DNA of 64,000 nt from Candidatus Obscuribacterales bacterium (lineage in GTDB: Bacteria > Cyanobacteriota > Vampirovibrionia > Obscuribacterales > Obscuribacteraceae): NCBI GenBank assembly GCA_019637435.1, contig JAHBVO010000003.1:496001-560000 (forward strand), given 5' to 3'. Under the pieces are notes generated by a model. It was not told where the DNA came from. It ran no database searches and was given only the letters and a program-made list of their open reading frames with translations. Of this stretch, positions 43,473 through 51,734 are shown piece after piece (within the stretch, counting starts at the first letter, position 1; each line of letters begins with the position of its first letter). A program made the position numbers and the translations under genes.

Positions 43473-43907
43473 ATGATTTCACAAACCGCGGAATATGCCT
43501 TGCGTGCAATGGTCTTTTTGGCGATGCAAAAATCGCCCGCGGTTGGTCACGAGATAGCCGCCGCGACCAAAGTGCCGCCGGGTTACTTAAGTAAACTCAT
43601 GCAGCAGCTCGTAAAATCCAAGCTCGTAAATTCTCAGCGTGGCATCGGCGGCGGGTTTGTTTTGGCGAAAGCCCCCGTCGATATCTCCATACTGGACGTC
43701 GTAAATGCTGTGGATCCGATCGAGAAAATCACAAGCTGTCCGCTCGACATTATGTCTCACGGACTGAATCTTTGCCCATTACACAAGCGGCTCTCTTTAG
43801 CTACTGCGCAGGTAGAACAAGCGTTTGCCCAATCCAACCTGAGTGAACTGGTTGAAGAGTCGAGGAGTCCTCTCTGTACAAGTGTGCCGTTAGAGTCCGG
43901 TGGCTAG
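43473..43907 (+). CDS. Rrf2-family regulator, NsrR-like
   Basis: The product is 144 residues with a winged-helix at 1-65 (MISQTAEYALRAMVFLAM; VPPGYLSKLMQQLVKSKLV; QRGIGGGFVLAK), the standard Rrf2 layout. C89 and C101 (S-C-P-L-D... L-C-P-L-H) correspond to outer cluster ligands of NsrR/IscR-type proteins, while the middle Cys of NsrR is not found; another Cys lies near residue 134. It is divergent from the micropeptide-ScdA_N-globin genes. The 137-base gap has an imperfect inverted repeat, AGGA-N9-TCCT at 43445-43461, which may be an operator. An NO- or Fe-S-sensing repressor is the best guess. Confidence 0.8.
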   Translation: MISQTAEYALRAMVFLAMQKSPAVGHEIAAATKVPPGYLSKLMQQLVKSKLVNSQRGIGGGFVLAKAPVDISILDVVNAVDPIEKITSCPLDIMSHGLNLCPLHKRLSLATAQVEQAFAQSNLSELVEESRSPLCTSVPLESGG

Positions 43908-44058
43908 CCGACTTGCGAACGCTCGCCAGTGTTTCGATTTCGAGAGTCTCCTAATTTGTCCGCAAGTTGTCTGGTCGGTTCTTGTGCCCTGGTGTGTATG
44001 GCTCGGCGGTTTTGCTCCGCTCAAAGCGCACATTTACCGCAATTGTTCTTCTCGGTAA

Positions 44059-44640
44059 TCAATCTTCTTTTCGCGCTGCTTCTATAGCCAAAGTTAACAG
44101 GTCAGAAACATCAAGTGATTCTGCAGCGGCGCTCATATAGTCTGTGTCCAACTCCTTGAGTTTCGTCTTCAGAATTCCAAGTACATCACGCCACTGTTGC
44201 TGTGAAACTTCGCCTCCCATGCGAAACCACTCAAGTTTTGCGACGATATTGTCTTCGGCTGTTAGGACATAAACTTTGCGCGGCGGTTCTGACGAAAGCA
44301 CTCTAAGTATCCGCCTTGACAGTTGGGCGCGATCAAATGAGCGATCTTTCGGCAAAAACATATCGACTTTGAACATCGTTTTGTAGTGCAATAAGTTGAA
44401 GCTCCCTCGGCGTTTTATGGCTTGCCGAATGGCTTCGCGTTCCACATAAAAATCGTGTTCGACTGCGGCAACAAAGGATTCAAGCTTGTCTAGTTCGAAG
44501 TCCACGACGATATCTGCGTCATTCGTTAGCCTTGGCACTCCATGAACTAAAGTGGCTACTGAACCGCCGATCACATAAGGCATCTCTAGCGCTTCTAAAA
44601 CTGATATGACTTGAAGTGGGGGAAGCAGCCAGTCAGTCAT
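44059..44640 (-). CDS. Nucleotidyltransferase-fold protein, toxin-antitoxin-like
   Basis: The product is 193 residues. Residues about 20-50 have the nucleotidyltransferase signature YVIGGSVATLVHGVPRLTNDADIVVD (GGS followed by D-x-D). The rest, including DMFLPKDRSFD and the helical C-terminus, matches DUF6036-type or AbiEii-like stand-alone nucleotidyltransferase proteins. Such proteins occur as toxins that modify tRNA or as antitoxin partners. The gene starts three bases after the stop of a small gene, making a pair typical of type II or IV modules. The catalytic third acid is not certain. Confidence 0.65.
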   Translation of the reverse strand: MTDWLLPPLQVISVLEALEMPYVIGGSVATLVHGVPRLTNDADIVVDFELDKLESFVAAVEHDFYVEREAIRQAIKRRGSFNLLHYKTMFKVDMFLPKDRSFDRAQLSRRILRVLSSEPPRKVYVLTAEDNIVAKLEWFRMGGEVSQQQWRDVLGILKTKLKELDTDYMSAAAESLDVSDLLTLAIEAARKED

Positions 44641-44643
44641 CGT

Positions 44644-44895
44644 TTATTTATCTTTCTGAAACGTACATGGTCCGTAGGCTTTCTGTGCTAGCTCCGGTCC
44701 AACGATTCGGTCGGCCATCAGTCTCCATATTTCATCAGCGGACGCCTGGGGATAGCGGCTTTCCAGATCGCTTCGGACAAAAAGTAGCATTGCTTCCCGC
44801 ATTTCTCCTGCTATCTCCAACTTGCGCCAGGCGGGTGCTTGTCGGAAGAATTTGAATTGAATTTTCTCGACTGAAGGAGAGGTGTCGGCATTCAT
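44644..44895 (-). CDS. Small partner of the nucleotidyltransferase gene
   Basis: The product is 83 residues if the ATG at 44895 is used (MNADTSPSVEK). The open frame extends to 44955, and neither start has a strong ribosome site. The central part FFRQAPAWRKLEIAGEMREAMLLFVRSDLESRYP and the end L-A-Q-K-A-Y-G match a small helical family often found next to nucleotidyltransferase genes, from memory; the role there is unknown but antitoxin-like. There is no DNA-binding motif. It is likely co-transcribed and coupled with the following gene (three-base gap). Confidence 0.55.
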   Translation of the reverse strand: MNADTSPSVEKIQFKFFRQAPAWRKLEIAGEMREAMLLFVRSDLESRYPQASADEIWRLMADRIVGPELAQKAYGPCTFQKDK

Positions 44896-45179
44896 GGAGC
44901 GCCAACTAGGCGGCTGGTTGCGTTTGTTTTCTTCCTTATGAATGGATGGACTCATTGCCGCTCTAACTCAACTTTGAACAATTGATCGTGTCGCATCTAT
45001 AAATTTTGCGCTAAGGACGATGATTATAGCAGTTCCAGATATCCCGATGAAAACCTGCGCTGCACAAGCCTTTCAATGAATCGCCCGTTCCAGGATTCCA
45101 GGTCCGAAAATAGCGAGCCCTAAAATTTCGAACGTGATTCAATTAACCGACTGAACTTCCGATTTCTCGAGGTAAAAAA

Positions 45180-46607
45180 ATGCAAAGTTCGTCGACGTTG
45201 GATCTCGCCGTTAACGCGGCCAAAAGCTGGCTTGAAGAAATCAACGAAAGACCTGTCGGTGCCATCGACGATCTTGAAACTTTGCGTGCCAAGTTGATCT
45301 CCCACCTGAGTGACGAGGGCTCGTCGCCTGAAGAGGTCGTCAACGATTTAGTCGAAGCAACAAAGGGCGGTCTTCTAGGAAGTGCCGGCGGTAGGTTTTT
45401 CGCATGGGTTATCGGCGGGTCCTTGCCTTCTGCTTTAGCAGCAGATTGGCTTACTTCAACCTGGGATCAGAATGCGGCTCTTTACGCCTGTGGTCCGGCG
45501 GCAAGCGTGGTCGAAGAAATCGCAGGTGAGTGGATCAAAGAACTCTTGCATTTGCCGCGACAGTCATCATTCGCCTTTACGACCGGCTGCCAGCTCGCGC
45601 ACTTTACTTGCCTCGCTGCGGCACGAGCTGCGCAGCTGAAGAAGGTCGGTTGGAACATCAATGAAGATGGACTGTTTGGTGCGCCCATCATTCGCGTGCT
45701 AACGTCCGAACATCGGCACGCATCAATTGACCGTGCTGTTAGATACTTGGGCCTGGGAAATAAATCTCTCGTCTCTATTGAAACTGATAGCGAAGGACGA
45801 ATTCGACCTGAAAATCTAAAACGTGCTCTGAGTGCGTCAAGTGCGCCCACGATCCTGGTTCTTAATGCGGCAGATCTAAACATCGCAGCGTTTGATCCGT
45901 TTGAGGAACTCATTCCGATAGCGAAAGAAGCCGGTGCGTGGGTTCATATTGACGGCGCGTTTGGATTGTTTGCACGAGCAAGCAAACAAAAATTCCATTT
46001 AACCGCAGGTTTGGAACTCGCTGATAGCTGGGCAACCGACGGTCATAAATGGCTCAACGTGCCGTTCGATTGCGGTATCGCGATTGTAAAAGATCGGGAT
46101 GCTCATCGCGAAGCGATGACAATTAGTGCCTCGTACATTGCTCCGGAAAATCAGGCGCGCGATCAGATTGATTGGAATCCTGAGTGGTCTCGGCGAGCTC
46201 GTGGAATTCCTGTTTATGCCGCTCTCCGAGAGTTGGGTAAGGACGGTGTTGCGGATTTGGTTGATCGCACTTCGCGATATTGTCATACGATAGTCACCGA
46301 GATCGACAAAATTCCAGGCGCAAAAATGATGTGGGAACCTCAACTCAATCAAGGTCTGCTTCGCTTTCTCGACCTTCGCCCAGGCGCTACAGAAGCGGAT
46401 CATGATAGGAGAACAGATGCAGTTATCGCCGAAGTAAATGCGAGTGGCGAAGCATTCTTCTCGGGTACAACCTGGAACGGTTTGAAAGCGATGAGAGTAA
46501 GCGTCGTGAATTGGCGGACAAATGACGAGGACGTTAAACGTACTATCCGCGCTGTAGAAAACGTTGTCCGCGAATTACAGAAAACCGAGCCGGAGCCTGC
46601 TTGCTAG
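45180..46607 (+). CDS. PLP-dependent group II amino-acid decarboxylase
   Basis: The product is 475 residues, the usual length for this family. K290 in TDGHKWLN forms the PLP Schiff base, and D258 in VHIDGAFG is the Asp that pairs with the PLP nitrogen. FTTGCQLAHFTCLAAAR near residues 137-153 is the phosphate-binding turn. Enzymes of this fold decarboxylate Glu, Tyr, Trp or DOPA, or act on related substrates; the specificity cannot be read. ATG has GAGGT upstream. It is a single gene, not in an operon with the small genes on either side. Confidence 0.85.
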   Translation: MQSSSTLDLAVNAAKSWLEEINERPVGAIDDLETLRAKLISHLSDEGSSPEEVVNDLVEATKGGLLGSAGGRFFAWVIGGSLPSALAADWLTSTWDQNAALYACGPAASVVEEIAGEWIKELLHLPRQSSFAFTTGCQLAHFTCLAAARAAQLKKVGWNINEDGLFGAPIIRVLTSEHRHASIDRAVRYLGLGNKSLVSIETDSEGRIRPENLKRALSASSAPTILVLNAADLNIAAFDPFEELIPIAKEAGAWVHIDGAFGLFARASKQKFHLTAGLELADSWATDGHKWLNVPFDCGIAIVKDRDAHREAMTISASYIAPENQARDQIDWNPEWSRRARGIPVYAALRELGKDGVADLVDRTSRYCHTIVTEIDKIPGAKMMWEPQLNQGLLRFLDLRPGATEADHDRRTDAVIAEVNASGEAFFSGTTWNGLKAMRVSVVNWRTNDEDVKRTIRAVENVVRELQKTEPEPAC

Positions 46608-46622
46608 AGTAATCGAAGCGAT

Positions 46623-47153
46623 TCATTTTGATCTGGCAGCGCCATTTCGCCCACCCGACCACAGCTGACTGTGGTGTTCTAGAGCCTCTCTTTCTAATTT
46701 ATCTTTGTTCGCTTCAGAGTATCTGACCCACTGTTCGTCAGTCATGAGATTGACAATGTCAGCTCTGCGTCCCTGGCGCTGGTACATATTTAACAAGGAG
46801 TCTCGACAACGCATCGCTTGTTCGTCTCCGAAGCCGTATCTCTCAACCTGTCGATTCATGAAGTCTTTCAGCACAGGTTCAGCCTTATCGAATTGGTTAG
46901 TCGCAATATATGCCACGCCTAAGACGTACGGCGATCCAGTCTTGTTGAAACTGTCCCTTAACAAAGGATCTCTTCGCCTTGCGGAAAGAAGCAGTTCGAT
47001 CGCCTCGTCATATCGCTTCTCGCTATAACGCTTAGCTCCGAGTTCCATCTCTGACAACTGGACATCAACTTCGTTCACGTTAGAGGCGCCGGTTGCGCAT
47101 GCCAACCCAAGGGAAACCATAATAAGTGACGTCGAAAAAATACTGACCTTCAT
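46623..47153 (-). CDS. Small secreted TPR-like protein
   Basis: The product is 176 residues with a signal peptide (MKVSIFSTSLIMVSLGLACATGA; the Cys near residue 19 might make it a lipoprotein, although the box is poor). TPR-like helices occupy residues about 35-140 (KRYSEKRYDEAIELLLSARRRDP, TNQFDKAEPVLKDFM). The polar C-terminus is Gly/Arg-rich. It is convergent with the decarboxylase, with 15 bases between the stops, and divergent from the YobA-like gene. Confidence 0.65.
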   Translation of the reverse strand: MKVSIFSTSLIMVSLGLACATGASNVNEVDVQLSEMELGAKRYSEKRYDEAIELLLSARRRDPLLRDSFNKTGSPYVLGVAYIATNQFDKAEPVLKDFMNRQVERYGFGDEQAMRCRDSLLNMYQRQGRRADIVNLMTDEQWVRYSEANKDKLEREALEHHSQLWSGGRNGAARSK

Positions 47154-47285
47154 GACTGGCGCTCCGAGTTGCCGTACATCATTAGTATCAGTTCAGAGTA
47201 AAATCTGCAATTGTATTGCCGTATCTACACTGCGAAACACAGAGGGCTATGGCGGCTCAGGGAAAGTAAAGAGGAATCATTGAAC

Positions 47286-47657
47286 ATGAACTTCGCGACT
47301 CCGGTTTGTTTGGGTTTGATACTAGCGGGTTCCGTTTACGGAGCGGCTTTTGCGGAAGGAGCCAAAGTGGATATTAGAGGAAACATTTCGATTGTTCAGA
47401 AAGCGAACCCCAACAACCAGGGTGTGTTCGGGACGGTTTTGATAGAAGGCAAAATCGAGAAGGACACAGGCTTTGACAAGGCTAGCGTTCGCATCACCAA
47501 GAGTACGAAACTGCTGGAGCGAAAGGACGGGCGCGAGGTCGCGATCAAGTTCGAAGATCTGAAAGTTGGTCAGAGAGTGGAAGCGGCATTCGACGGTCCG
47601 GTGGCGGAATCTTACCCCGTCCAAACCAATGCAGGTAGGATTGTCGTATTGAGATAG
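47286..47657 (+). CDS. Secreted OB-fold-like protein, DUF3221/YobA-like
   Basis: The product is 123 residues with a signal peptide (MNFATPVCLGLILAGSVYGAAFA). The mature part is a small beta-barrel: VDIRGNISIVQKAN, GVFGTVLIEGKIEKD, KASVRITKSTKLLERKDG and VGQRVEAAFDGPVAESYPVQTNAGRIVVL. The G-x-V-x-V...F-x-G-P-V-x-E-S-Y-P pattern is like DUF3221/YobA. ATG at 47286 follows AGAGGAATC. The last 43 codons are duplicated behind the HigBA-like module at 48488-48616. Confidence 0.65.
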   Translation: MNFATPVCLGLILAGSVYGAAFAEGAKVDIRGNISIVQKANPNNQGVFGTVLIEGKIEKDTGFDKASVRITKSTKLLERKDGREVAIKFEDLKVGQRVEAAFDGPVAESYPVQTNAGRIVVLR

Positions 47658-47673
47658 GCATCAAAAACACGCG

Positions 47674-47702
47674 TTGACAATATGCCAGTTTTGGCATATT
47701 AT
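47674..47702 (+). promoter_or_regulatory. Promoter with operator in spacer, HigBA-like module
   Basis: TTGACA at 47674-47679 and TATTAT at 47697-47702 are separated by exactly 17 bases. A perfect nine-base inverted repeat (AATATGCCA at 47679-47687, TGGCATATT at 47692-47700) fills the spacer, so repressor binding would block RNA polymerase. The ATG of the next gene begins seven bases after the last -10 base, so the mRNA is expected to start at or near the A of ATG. Confidence 0.8.
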
Positions 47703-47708
47703 TGAACA

Positions 47709-48125
47709 ATGGACAGGAAAAAGACAGGGCCCGAGATTCCTAAAATCGACCCGTCGGACGAAAAGGAGGTCAGATTCTGGCCGGAGAAGTTGACTGAAGA
47801 AATAAAGGACAACTGGCCGGTCGAAGTGAGGAAAGAAGGCGGCTTCCAACTGGGACGGGTTCAACAAGGACTGGAGCCGAACAATTACCGTCTAATGCCA
47901 GCGATAGGAGCTGGGGTCAAAGAAATAAAGCTGCAAGACCGCGACAAAAGCCAGTATCGGCTCATTTACATCGCAAAATTTGATGAGGCGATTTACGTTT
48001 TCCACGTGATCACGAAAAAGAAGACAGAAGCGACTTCGCAGCGCGATATAGAACTTGCTAAAAAGAGACTGGGCGAGATCATCGAACACAGAAAACAACA
48101 AGAACAAGAGAGCAAAGAGAAATGA
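47709..48125 (+). CDS. HigB/Gp49-like RelE-family toxin
   Basis: The product is 138 residues. The C-terminal half has the toxin pattern GVKEIKLQDRDKSQYRLIYIAKFDEAIYVFHVITKKKTEATSQRDIELAKKR, as in phage-derived Gp49-like HigB proteins, which cut mRNA at the ribosome. The N-terminal 30 residues are polar. The stop codon overlaps the ATG of the antitoxin gene (ATGA). The promoter spacer operator implies autoregulation. No ribosome site is present, in agreement with a leaderless transcript. Confidence 0.8.
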   Translation: MDRKKTGPEIPKIDPSDEKEVRFWPEKLTEEIKDNWPVEVRKEGGFQLGRVQQGLEPNNYRLMPAIGAGVKEIKLQDRDKSQYRLIYIAKFDEAIYVFHVITKKKTEATSQRDIELAKKRLGEIIEHRKQQEQESKEK

Positions 48126-48445
48126 GCAAGAATGTCTTCTTAGATTTTGGCTTTAACGAAGAAGAAGCCGCGGGACTGAAATTGAAGTCCTATCTTTTCA
48201 TGTCACTACAGGAAGCCATTAACGCCAGCAAAAAAAATCAAACCGAAATAGCTGCGATCATAGGTTGTGACCAGCCTAAAGTTTCCAAAATCGTCAATGG
48301 CAAATTCGATGAGTTCTCAATTGAACGGATCACAGAATACATGCAAAAACTAGGATACGACATCCACATCAGCACATCGCCTGCGCCCAGAGATCGAACG
48401 CTCGGCAAAGTCGTAATGGGCAAACGCGAATTGGCTCTTCAATAG
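48122..48445 (+). CDS. HigA-like XRE antitoxin
   Basis: The product is 107 residues with an XRE/HTH-37-like domain at about residues 28-85 (SLQEAINASKKNQTEIAAIIGCDQPKVSKIVNGKFDEFSIERI). The N-terminus is acidic (NEEEAAGLK), matching antitoxins in reverse-order (toxin first) HigBA modules. It should bind the palindrome at 47679-47700 and neutralise the toxin. The four-base overlap means coupled translation. Confidence 0.82.
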   Translation: MSKNVFLDFGFNEEEAAGLKLKSYLFMSLQEAINASKKNQTEIAAIIGCDQPKVSKIVNGKFDEFSIERITEYMQKLGYDIHISTSPAPRDRTLGKVVMGKRELALQ

Positions 48446-48487
48446 TTCGATACGTCGAAAAATAGTTGAAGATTGGTTGTTTGCTGC

Positions 48488-48616
48488 GGACGCGAGGTCG
48501 CGATCAAGTTCGATGATCTGAAAGTTGGTCAGAGAGTGGAAGCGGCATTCGACGGTCCGGTGGCGGAGTCTTATCCAGTTCAAACAAATGCGGGCCGGTT
48601 GGTTGTATTGAGATAG
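48488..48616 (+). pseudogene. 3' remnant of a second YobA-like gene
   Basis: These 129 bases match codons 82-123 plus stop of the gene at 47286-47657 (47529-47657). Most differences are at third positions, and the encoded segment changes only E to D and I to L. It therefore looks like the end of a once functional paralogue whose 5' part was replaced by the toxin-antitoxin genes. It has no start codon or signal peptide of its own. Confidence 0.75.
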
Positions 48617-48787
48617 ACGCGGTAATATGGTTGAGTTGGTACTGCAGGCAGTGGCATTACTTTATGACCGGACGGATAAGTGTTCGAGTCCGAGCACTTT
48701 ACTGGAACCAAGTAAACGCATTTGCTAATGCGCTTAACGGATGAGTCGTTTGAGTTTGACGATTCTGGAAATTCCGCGAGGATGGAC

Positions 48788-49498
48788 CTAGCGTCCTGTA
48801 GCTGGTCCCGCCGCGTCACAACTGTAATCTCGAAGGGAATGCATCTGCTTCTGATGTTCCGTCACCCTGCCAACAATTTTAAGCATAAGAAGTTTTGAGA
48901 GGCTCGATAACGCCAGCAAAACTGTGAACAAGATTGATGATTCCATGAACAGCTGGACGTTTGCAAGAATGCCCGTCTGGGGTTTTAACCTAAGCAGTAC
49001 TCGGAGAGTGTCGGGAATCGCGTAGCAAAGCCAGGTTGTTGCCCATGCCGTCACGAGGACAGAATTCTTTTGGCGGCTCCATTCAGCGCTCTCGATTTTT
49101 CGGGGAACATTCGCTTTCCAGATCTCGTGCATCAGTTTGATGGGCAGAATGTAGCATGCGATTGGAATGAACCAGCTCCAGATGCAGTACCATTCTTTGC
49201 TTGAGAGTCCCTCCACGCCAAGAGCTTTGAGGTTGCGAAATACGCGCCTGGTCCAAATGATAAATGGGATCGGAGTAAGGACATTGAAGAACGTTGCTAG
49301 TTATCCGGTTCTCTTTTGAACCATAAACAGCGTCTGCATATCGGGTTCTGTGTATCCGGCTTGCACCATCAAAATGTTGACGATGAACGCGCAACATCTT
49401 GCGGCAACCAAAACGCCGATTATGCCTAGTAAAAGTTGCACGGCAAACCCAAGTCGGCTTGGCGATTTGAACTGGAATTGCTTCGATTTCGTGGTCAT
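48788..49498 (-). pseudogene. DUF4328-like membrane protein split by an in-frame stop
   Basis: The reverse strand from ATG 49498 encodes a membrane protein of 236 codons in one frame with a single TAA at 49301-49303. Upstream of it lies a polar start plus one membrane segment (LGFAVQLLLGIIGVLVAARCCAF); downstream is PFIIWTRRVFRNLKALGVEG..., then WFIPIACYILPIKLMHEIWKA, which is the DUF4328 core, and two more membrane segments. Everything else is intact, so the stop is recent, read through, or a sequence error. Only the part after the stop has a possible start (49216). DUF4328 has no known function. Confidence 0.65.
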
Positions 49499-49524
49499 GA
49501 TTTTTTTCAAGCAGATTGTAAAAT

Positions 49525-49821
49525 CTAAGCATCTTTCACGCGAGAAATCAGCCTTAGCTTCAACAGCCGCTCAAGCTCGAAGTTGCTCACAGGAAGACCT
49601 AGCGTCGGAATATGAATGCGTTCATTACCTAGTCTCAGTTTCTTCCTTAAAAATTCTCGCTGCTCTCTATTAGCAGCATAACTACTCAACAGTTCTGGAT
49701 CCTCGAACTCGAATGTCAGAATAGTTTCCCTCTTGTTTTTAGGTGACTCGATGGTTTTAACAAGCGTCCAAGGAAAAGTCACGATGTGCTGCCCGGTGTA
49801 GCGTCGGCTCTTCCTGCTCAT
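49525..49821 (-). CDS. Small basic protein of unknown function
   Basis: The product is 98 residues, basic, without Cys, signal peptide or membrane segment. ATG at 49821 is preceded by AGGGTAAC. It is mainly helical in the second half (YAANREQREFLRKKLRLG, SNFELERLLKLRLISRVKDA), with two strands at the start (HIVTFPWTLVKTIES, ETILTFEFEDPE). I do not recognise it. It lies just upstream of the split DUF4328 gene on the same strand. Confidence 0.45.
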   Translation of the reverse strand: MSRKSRRYTGQHIVTFPWTLVKTIESPKNKRETILTFEFEDPELLSSYAANREQREFLRKKLRLGNERIHIPTLGLPVSNFELERLLKLRLISRVKDA

Positions 49822-49959
49822 CTGTTACCCTGCATCTCATGCCCATTTCAATCCTACCAGACCGTGCCACTCGGTATAATCGTGCCTCGCAGGGCACTTA
49901 TTGAAGATAGATGCTGTATCTTTTAATAGGCTTCGCCATTAACTGGACCTTTAGTCAGA

Positions 49960-50532
49960 ATGAACCATCCGCCCCGCAAAATTTATACACTCGGTCATTC
50001 CAATCACAGCATGGAAGCGTTTTTAGACGTGCTGCGCAAGCATGACATCGACGTGCTGGTGGATGTGCGCTCGTCTCCGTACACGAAATACTCGGTGCAT
50101 TTCAATCACGAGAGTTTGAAGCGTTCAATGACTAACGCCGGTCTGAAGTACCTTTTCTTAGGCAACGAGTTGGGTGGCATGCCCAAGAGTTCAGCGTTTT
50201 ACGATGAAGACGGATACGTGCTTTATTGGAAAATTGCAGCGTCTAAACCATTTATTGAAACAATCGAAAGATTGAAAAAGGGCGTGTCACTATATACAGT
50301 GGCATTGATGTGCGGTGAGGAGAATCCAACGCATTGCCACCGGCGGTTGTTGATCGGGCGTGTCCTGGAAGAGAGCGGCATCGAGGTTCTGCATATCAGG
50401 GCGAATGGCTCGATTGAGAGCGAAAAGGATATCGCTGAAAAAGATGAACCTAAGGCGGTCCAGATGACATTCTTTTCGGAACCGGTGGAGGAAACCCCCT
50501 GGCGTTCTTCTCACACTGTTCGACGGGTCTGA
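49960..50532 (+). CDS. DUF488 family protein
   Basis: The product is 190 residues. It has the DUF488 markers YTLGHSNHSMEAFLDVLRKHDIDVLVDVRSSPYTK at the start, then HFNHESLKRSMTNAGLKYLFLGNELGG and ALMCGEENPTHCHRRLLIGRVLEE, with the Cys-x6-CHR pair. Members are widespread; a nucleic-acid or tRNA-related role has been proposed in some contexts, but the biochemical activity is not established, so none is claimed. The C-terminal 40 residues are variable. No partner gene is adjacent. Confidence 0.85.
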   Translation: MNHPPRKIYTLGHSNHSMEAFLDVLRKHDIDVLVDVRSSPYTKYSVHFNHESLKRSMTNAGLKYLFLGNELGGMPKSSAFYDEDGYVLYWKIAASKPFIETIERLKKGVSLYTVALMCGEENPTHCHRRLLIGRVLEESGIEVLHIRANGSIESEKDIAEKDEPKAVQMTFFSEPVEETPWRSSHTVRRV

Positions 50533-50598
50533 ATCGGTGGCTGAAAATTGCAAATAAAGGTTGATCATCGTTGGAATGCTGAATAACGCGAAAACGTC

Positions 50599-50988
50599 TT
50601 AGTATCGGTAATAGGATAGGCTGACTTCAGAATCGAAGAGTACAATTTCGTTTGTTTTGACAGCCGTGTCTATATTTCCGATCGCTCGAACAATGTCGTC
50701 GTAGGTCATGTCTTTTTCAGGATCGTTTTTTTCGTATCGTAGCAATATTCCGTAGTGGTGCTCTCCTGCGCTCTTAAGCGCTGCAGCTTCCTCACAGAAG
50801 TCGGCGCAATTTCTTGTAACCACTACGCGCATGTTTGCTACTGCATACGCGAGAATGAATCTATCCGGCTGTCCAAGAAGACCGGCATCCTTAGCCGTGA
50901 CGACGTCGTGTCCCGCATTCTTAAGTTTGGCGACAAGAATTTTGTCCTGGGAATCCTCATCGAGAAGCAGTTTTAGGCTCAAGGTCAA
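50599..50988 (-). CDS. DUF5615 PIN-like toxin
   Basis: The product is 129 residues. LKLLLDEDSQDKILVAKLKNAGHDVVTAKDAGLLGQPD at the start, then AVANMRVVVTRNCADFC, is the Mut7-C/PIN-like layout with the D-E-D, D and TRN-x-x-D acids that bind metal for RNA cleavage. It overlaps the end of the upstream gene by 32 bases, as in toxin-antitoxin pairs. The DUF5615 toxin with a DUF433-containing partner is a known arrangement; here the partner is longer than usual. Confidence 0.72.
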   Translation of the reverse strand: MTLSLKLLLDEDSQDKILVAKLKNAGHDVVTAKDAGLLGQPDRFILAYAVANMRVVVTRNCADFCEEAAALKSAGEHHYGILLRYEKNDPEKDMTYDDIVRAIGNIDTAVKTNEIVLFDSEVSLSYYRY

Positions 50989-51475
50989 TTCCTTTCTGTG
51001 CGACTCGGCGCGCTTCTTCTGCGGCTTCCATTTGAAGCAGTTCCTTGTTTGTTTCGCAGTATTCGACGATTTCGTCTATCGCTGCCAGCGGCAATTCCCA
51101 GTTGTCCGCAGCCTCCTCTCGCGATAGTTTGTTGACCATTATGCCGGTCCAAACGGCTGCTGCTGGCAGCTTGCGGCCCTTCACATAAAGCTGTTTCTTC
51201 CAAGGATGAGGAAAATGGACCAAGTAAGTCCAGGGCCAAAAATCTGGCGTTTCTATTCCAAGCATGACTACTCTCTTTAAATCCTGGCCGCGCTCATTGC
51301 CAAGAAAGAGTTTCTGTCCGCGTTGTGCCTCGGCCGCCAGGTGTAAGGCCAGCCGAACAGCTGTAAGCATCGCGTCTTTACGACTAGGCGCATGGATCAG
51401 CTCCTGAAGGCAATCGATTTCGGCCGCCTGTTCGGGGGTGACATCAAAATTCTCTCGTTTGTAGGTTTTTGCCAT
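50957..51475 (-). CDS. DUF433-like antitoxin with N-terminal extension
   Basis: The product is 172 residues. The C-terminal part (residues about 105-150) has LPAAAVWTGIMVNKLSREEAADNWELPLAAIDEIVEYCETNKELL, the DUF433 helix-turn-helix used by antitoxins of DUF5615 toxins. The N-terminal 90 residues are helical and include KDAMLTAVRLALHLAAEA, unusual for the family. It overlaps the toxin gene, and the order is antitoxin first. ATG at 51475 has no strong ribosome site. Confidence 0.65.
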   Translation of the reverse strand: MAKTYKRENFDVTPEQAAEIDCLQELIHAPSRKDAMLTAVRLALHLAAEAQRGQKLFLGNERGQDLKRVVMLGIETPDFWPWTYLVHFPHPWKKQLYVKGRKLPAAAVWTGIMVNKLSREEAADNWELPLAAIDEIVEYCETNKELLQMEAAEEARRVAQKGIDLEPKTASR

Positions 51476-51734
51476 ATGTTTTGCACCATGAGTGTAATTT
51501 GAGTATAAGGTACTCAGTAAGCGTTGGCAATGACAACCATGAAAACGGCAACAGTTTCTCTACGCACGCTGCCCTTAACCCCAGTTTTAGATCGGCGTAA
51601 ATAAGCTGGATTCGGATCGATCTTTGAGGAATGCTTAATTAAACGGCTGGATGTCAAGTGGTCGCATACAATCGTGCAATCGATGATTCAAGAAACATCG
51701 AACGTTGCTATAAAAGTCCGGAGGTCGGCGCGAT

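Noticed and set aside
48655..48715. tRNA-like sequence with GTTCGAGTCC
   Set aside because: The surrounding bases do not form acceptor, D or anticodon arms; only an eight-pair hairpin at 48679-48698 is present.
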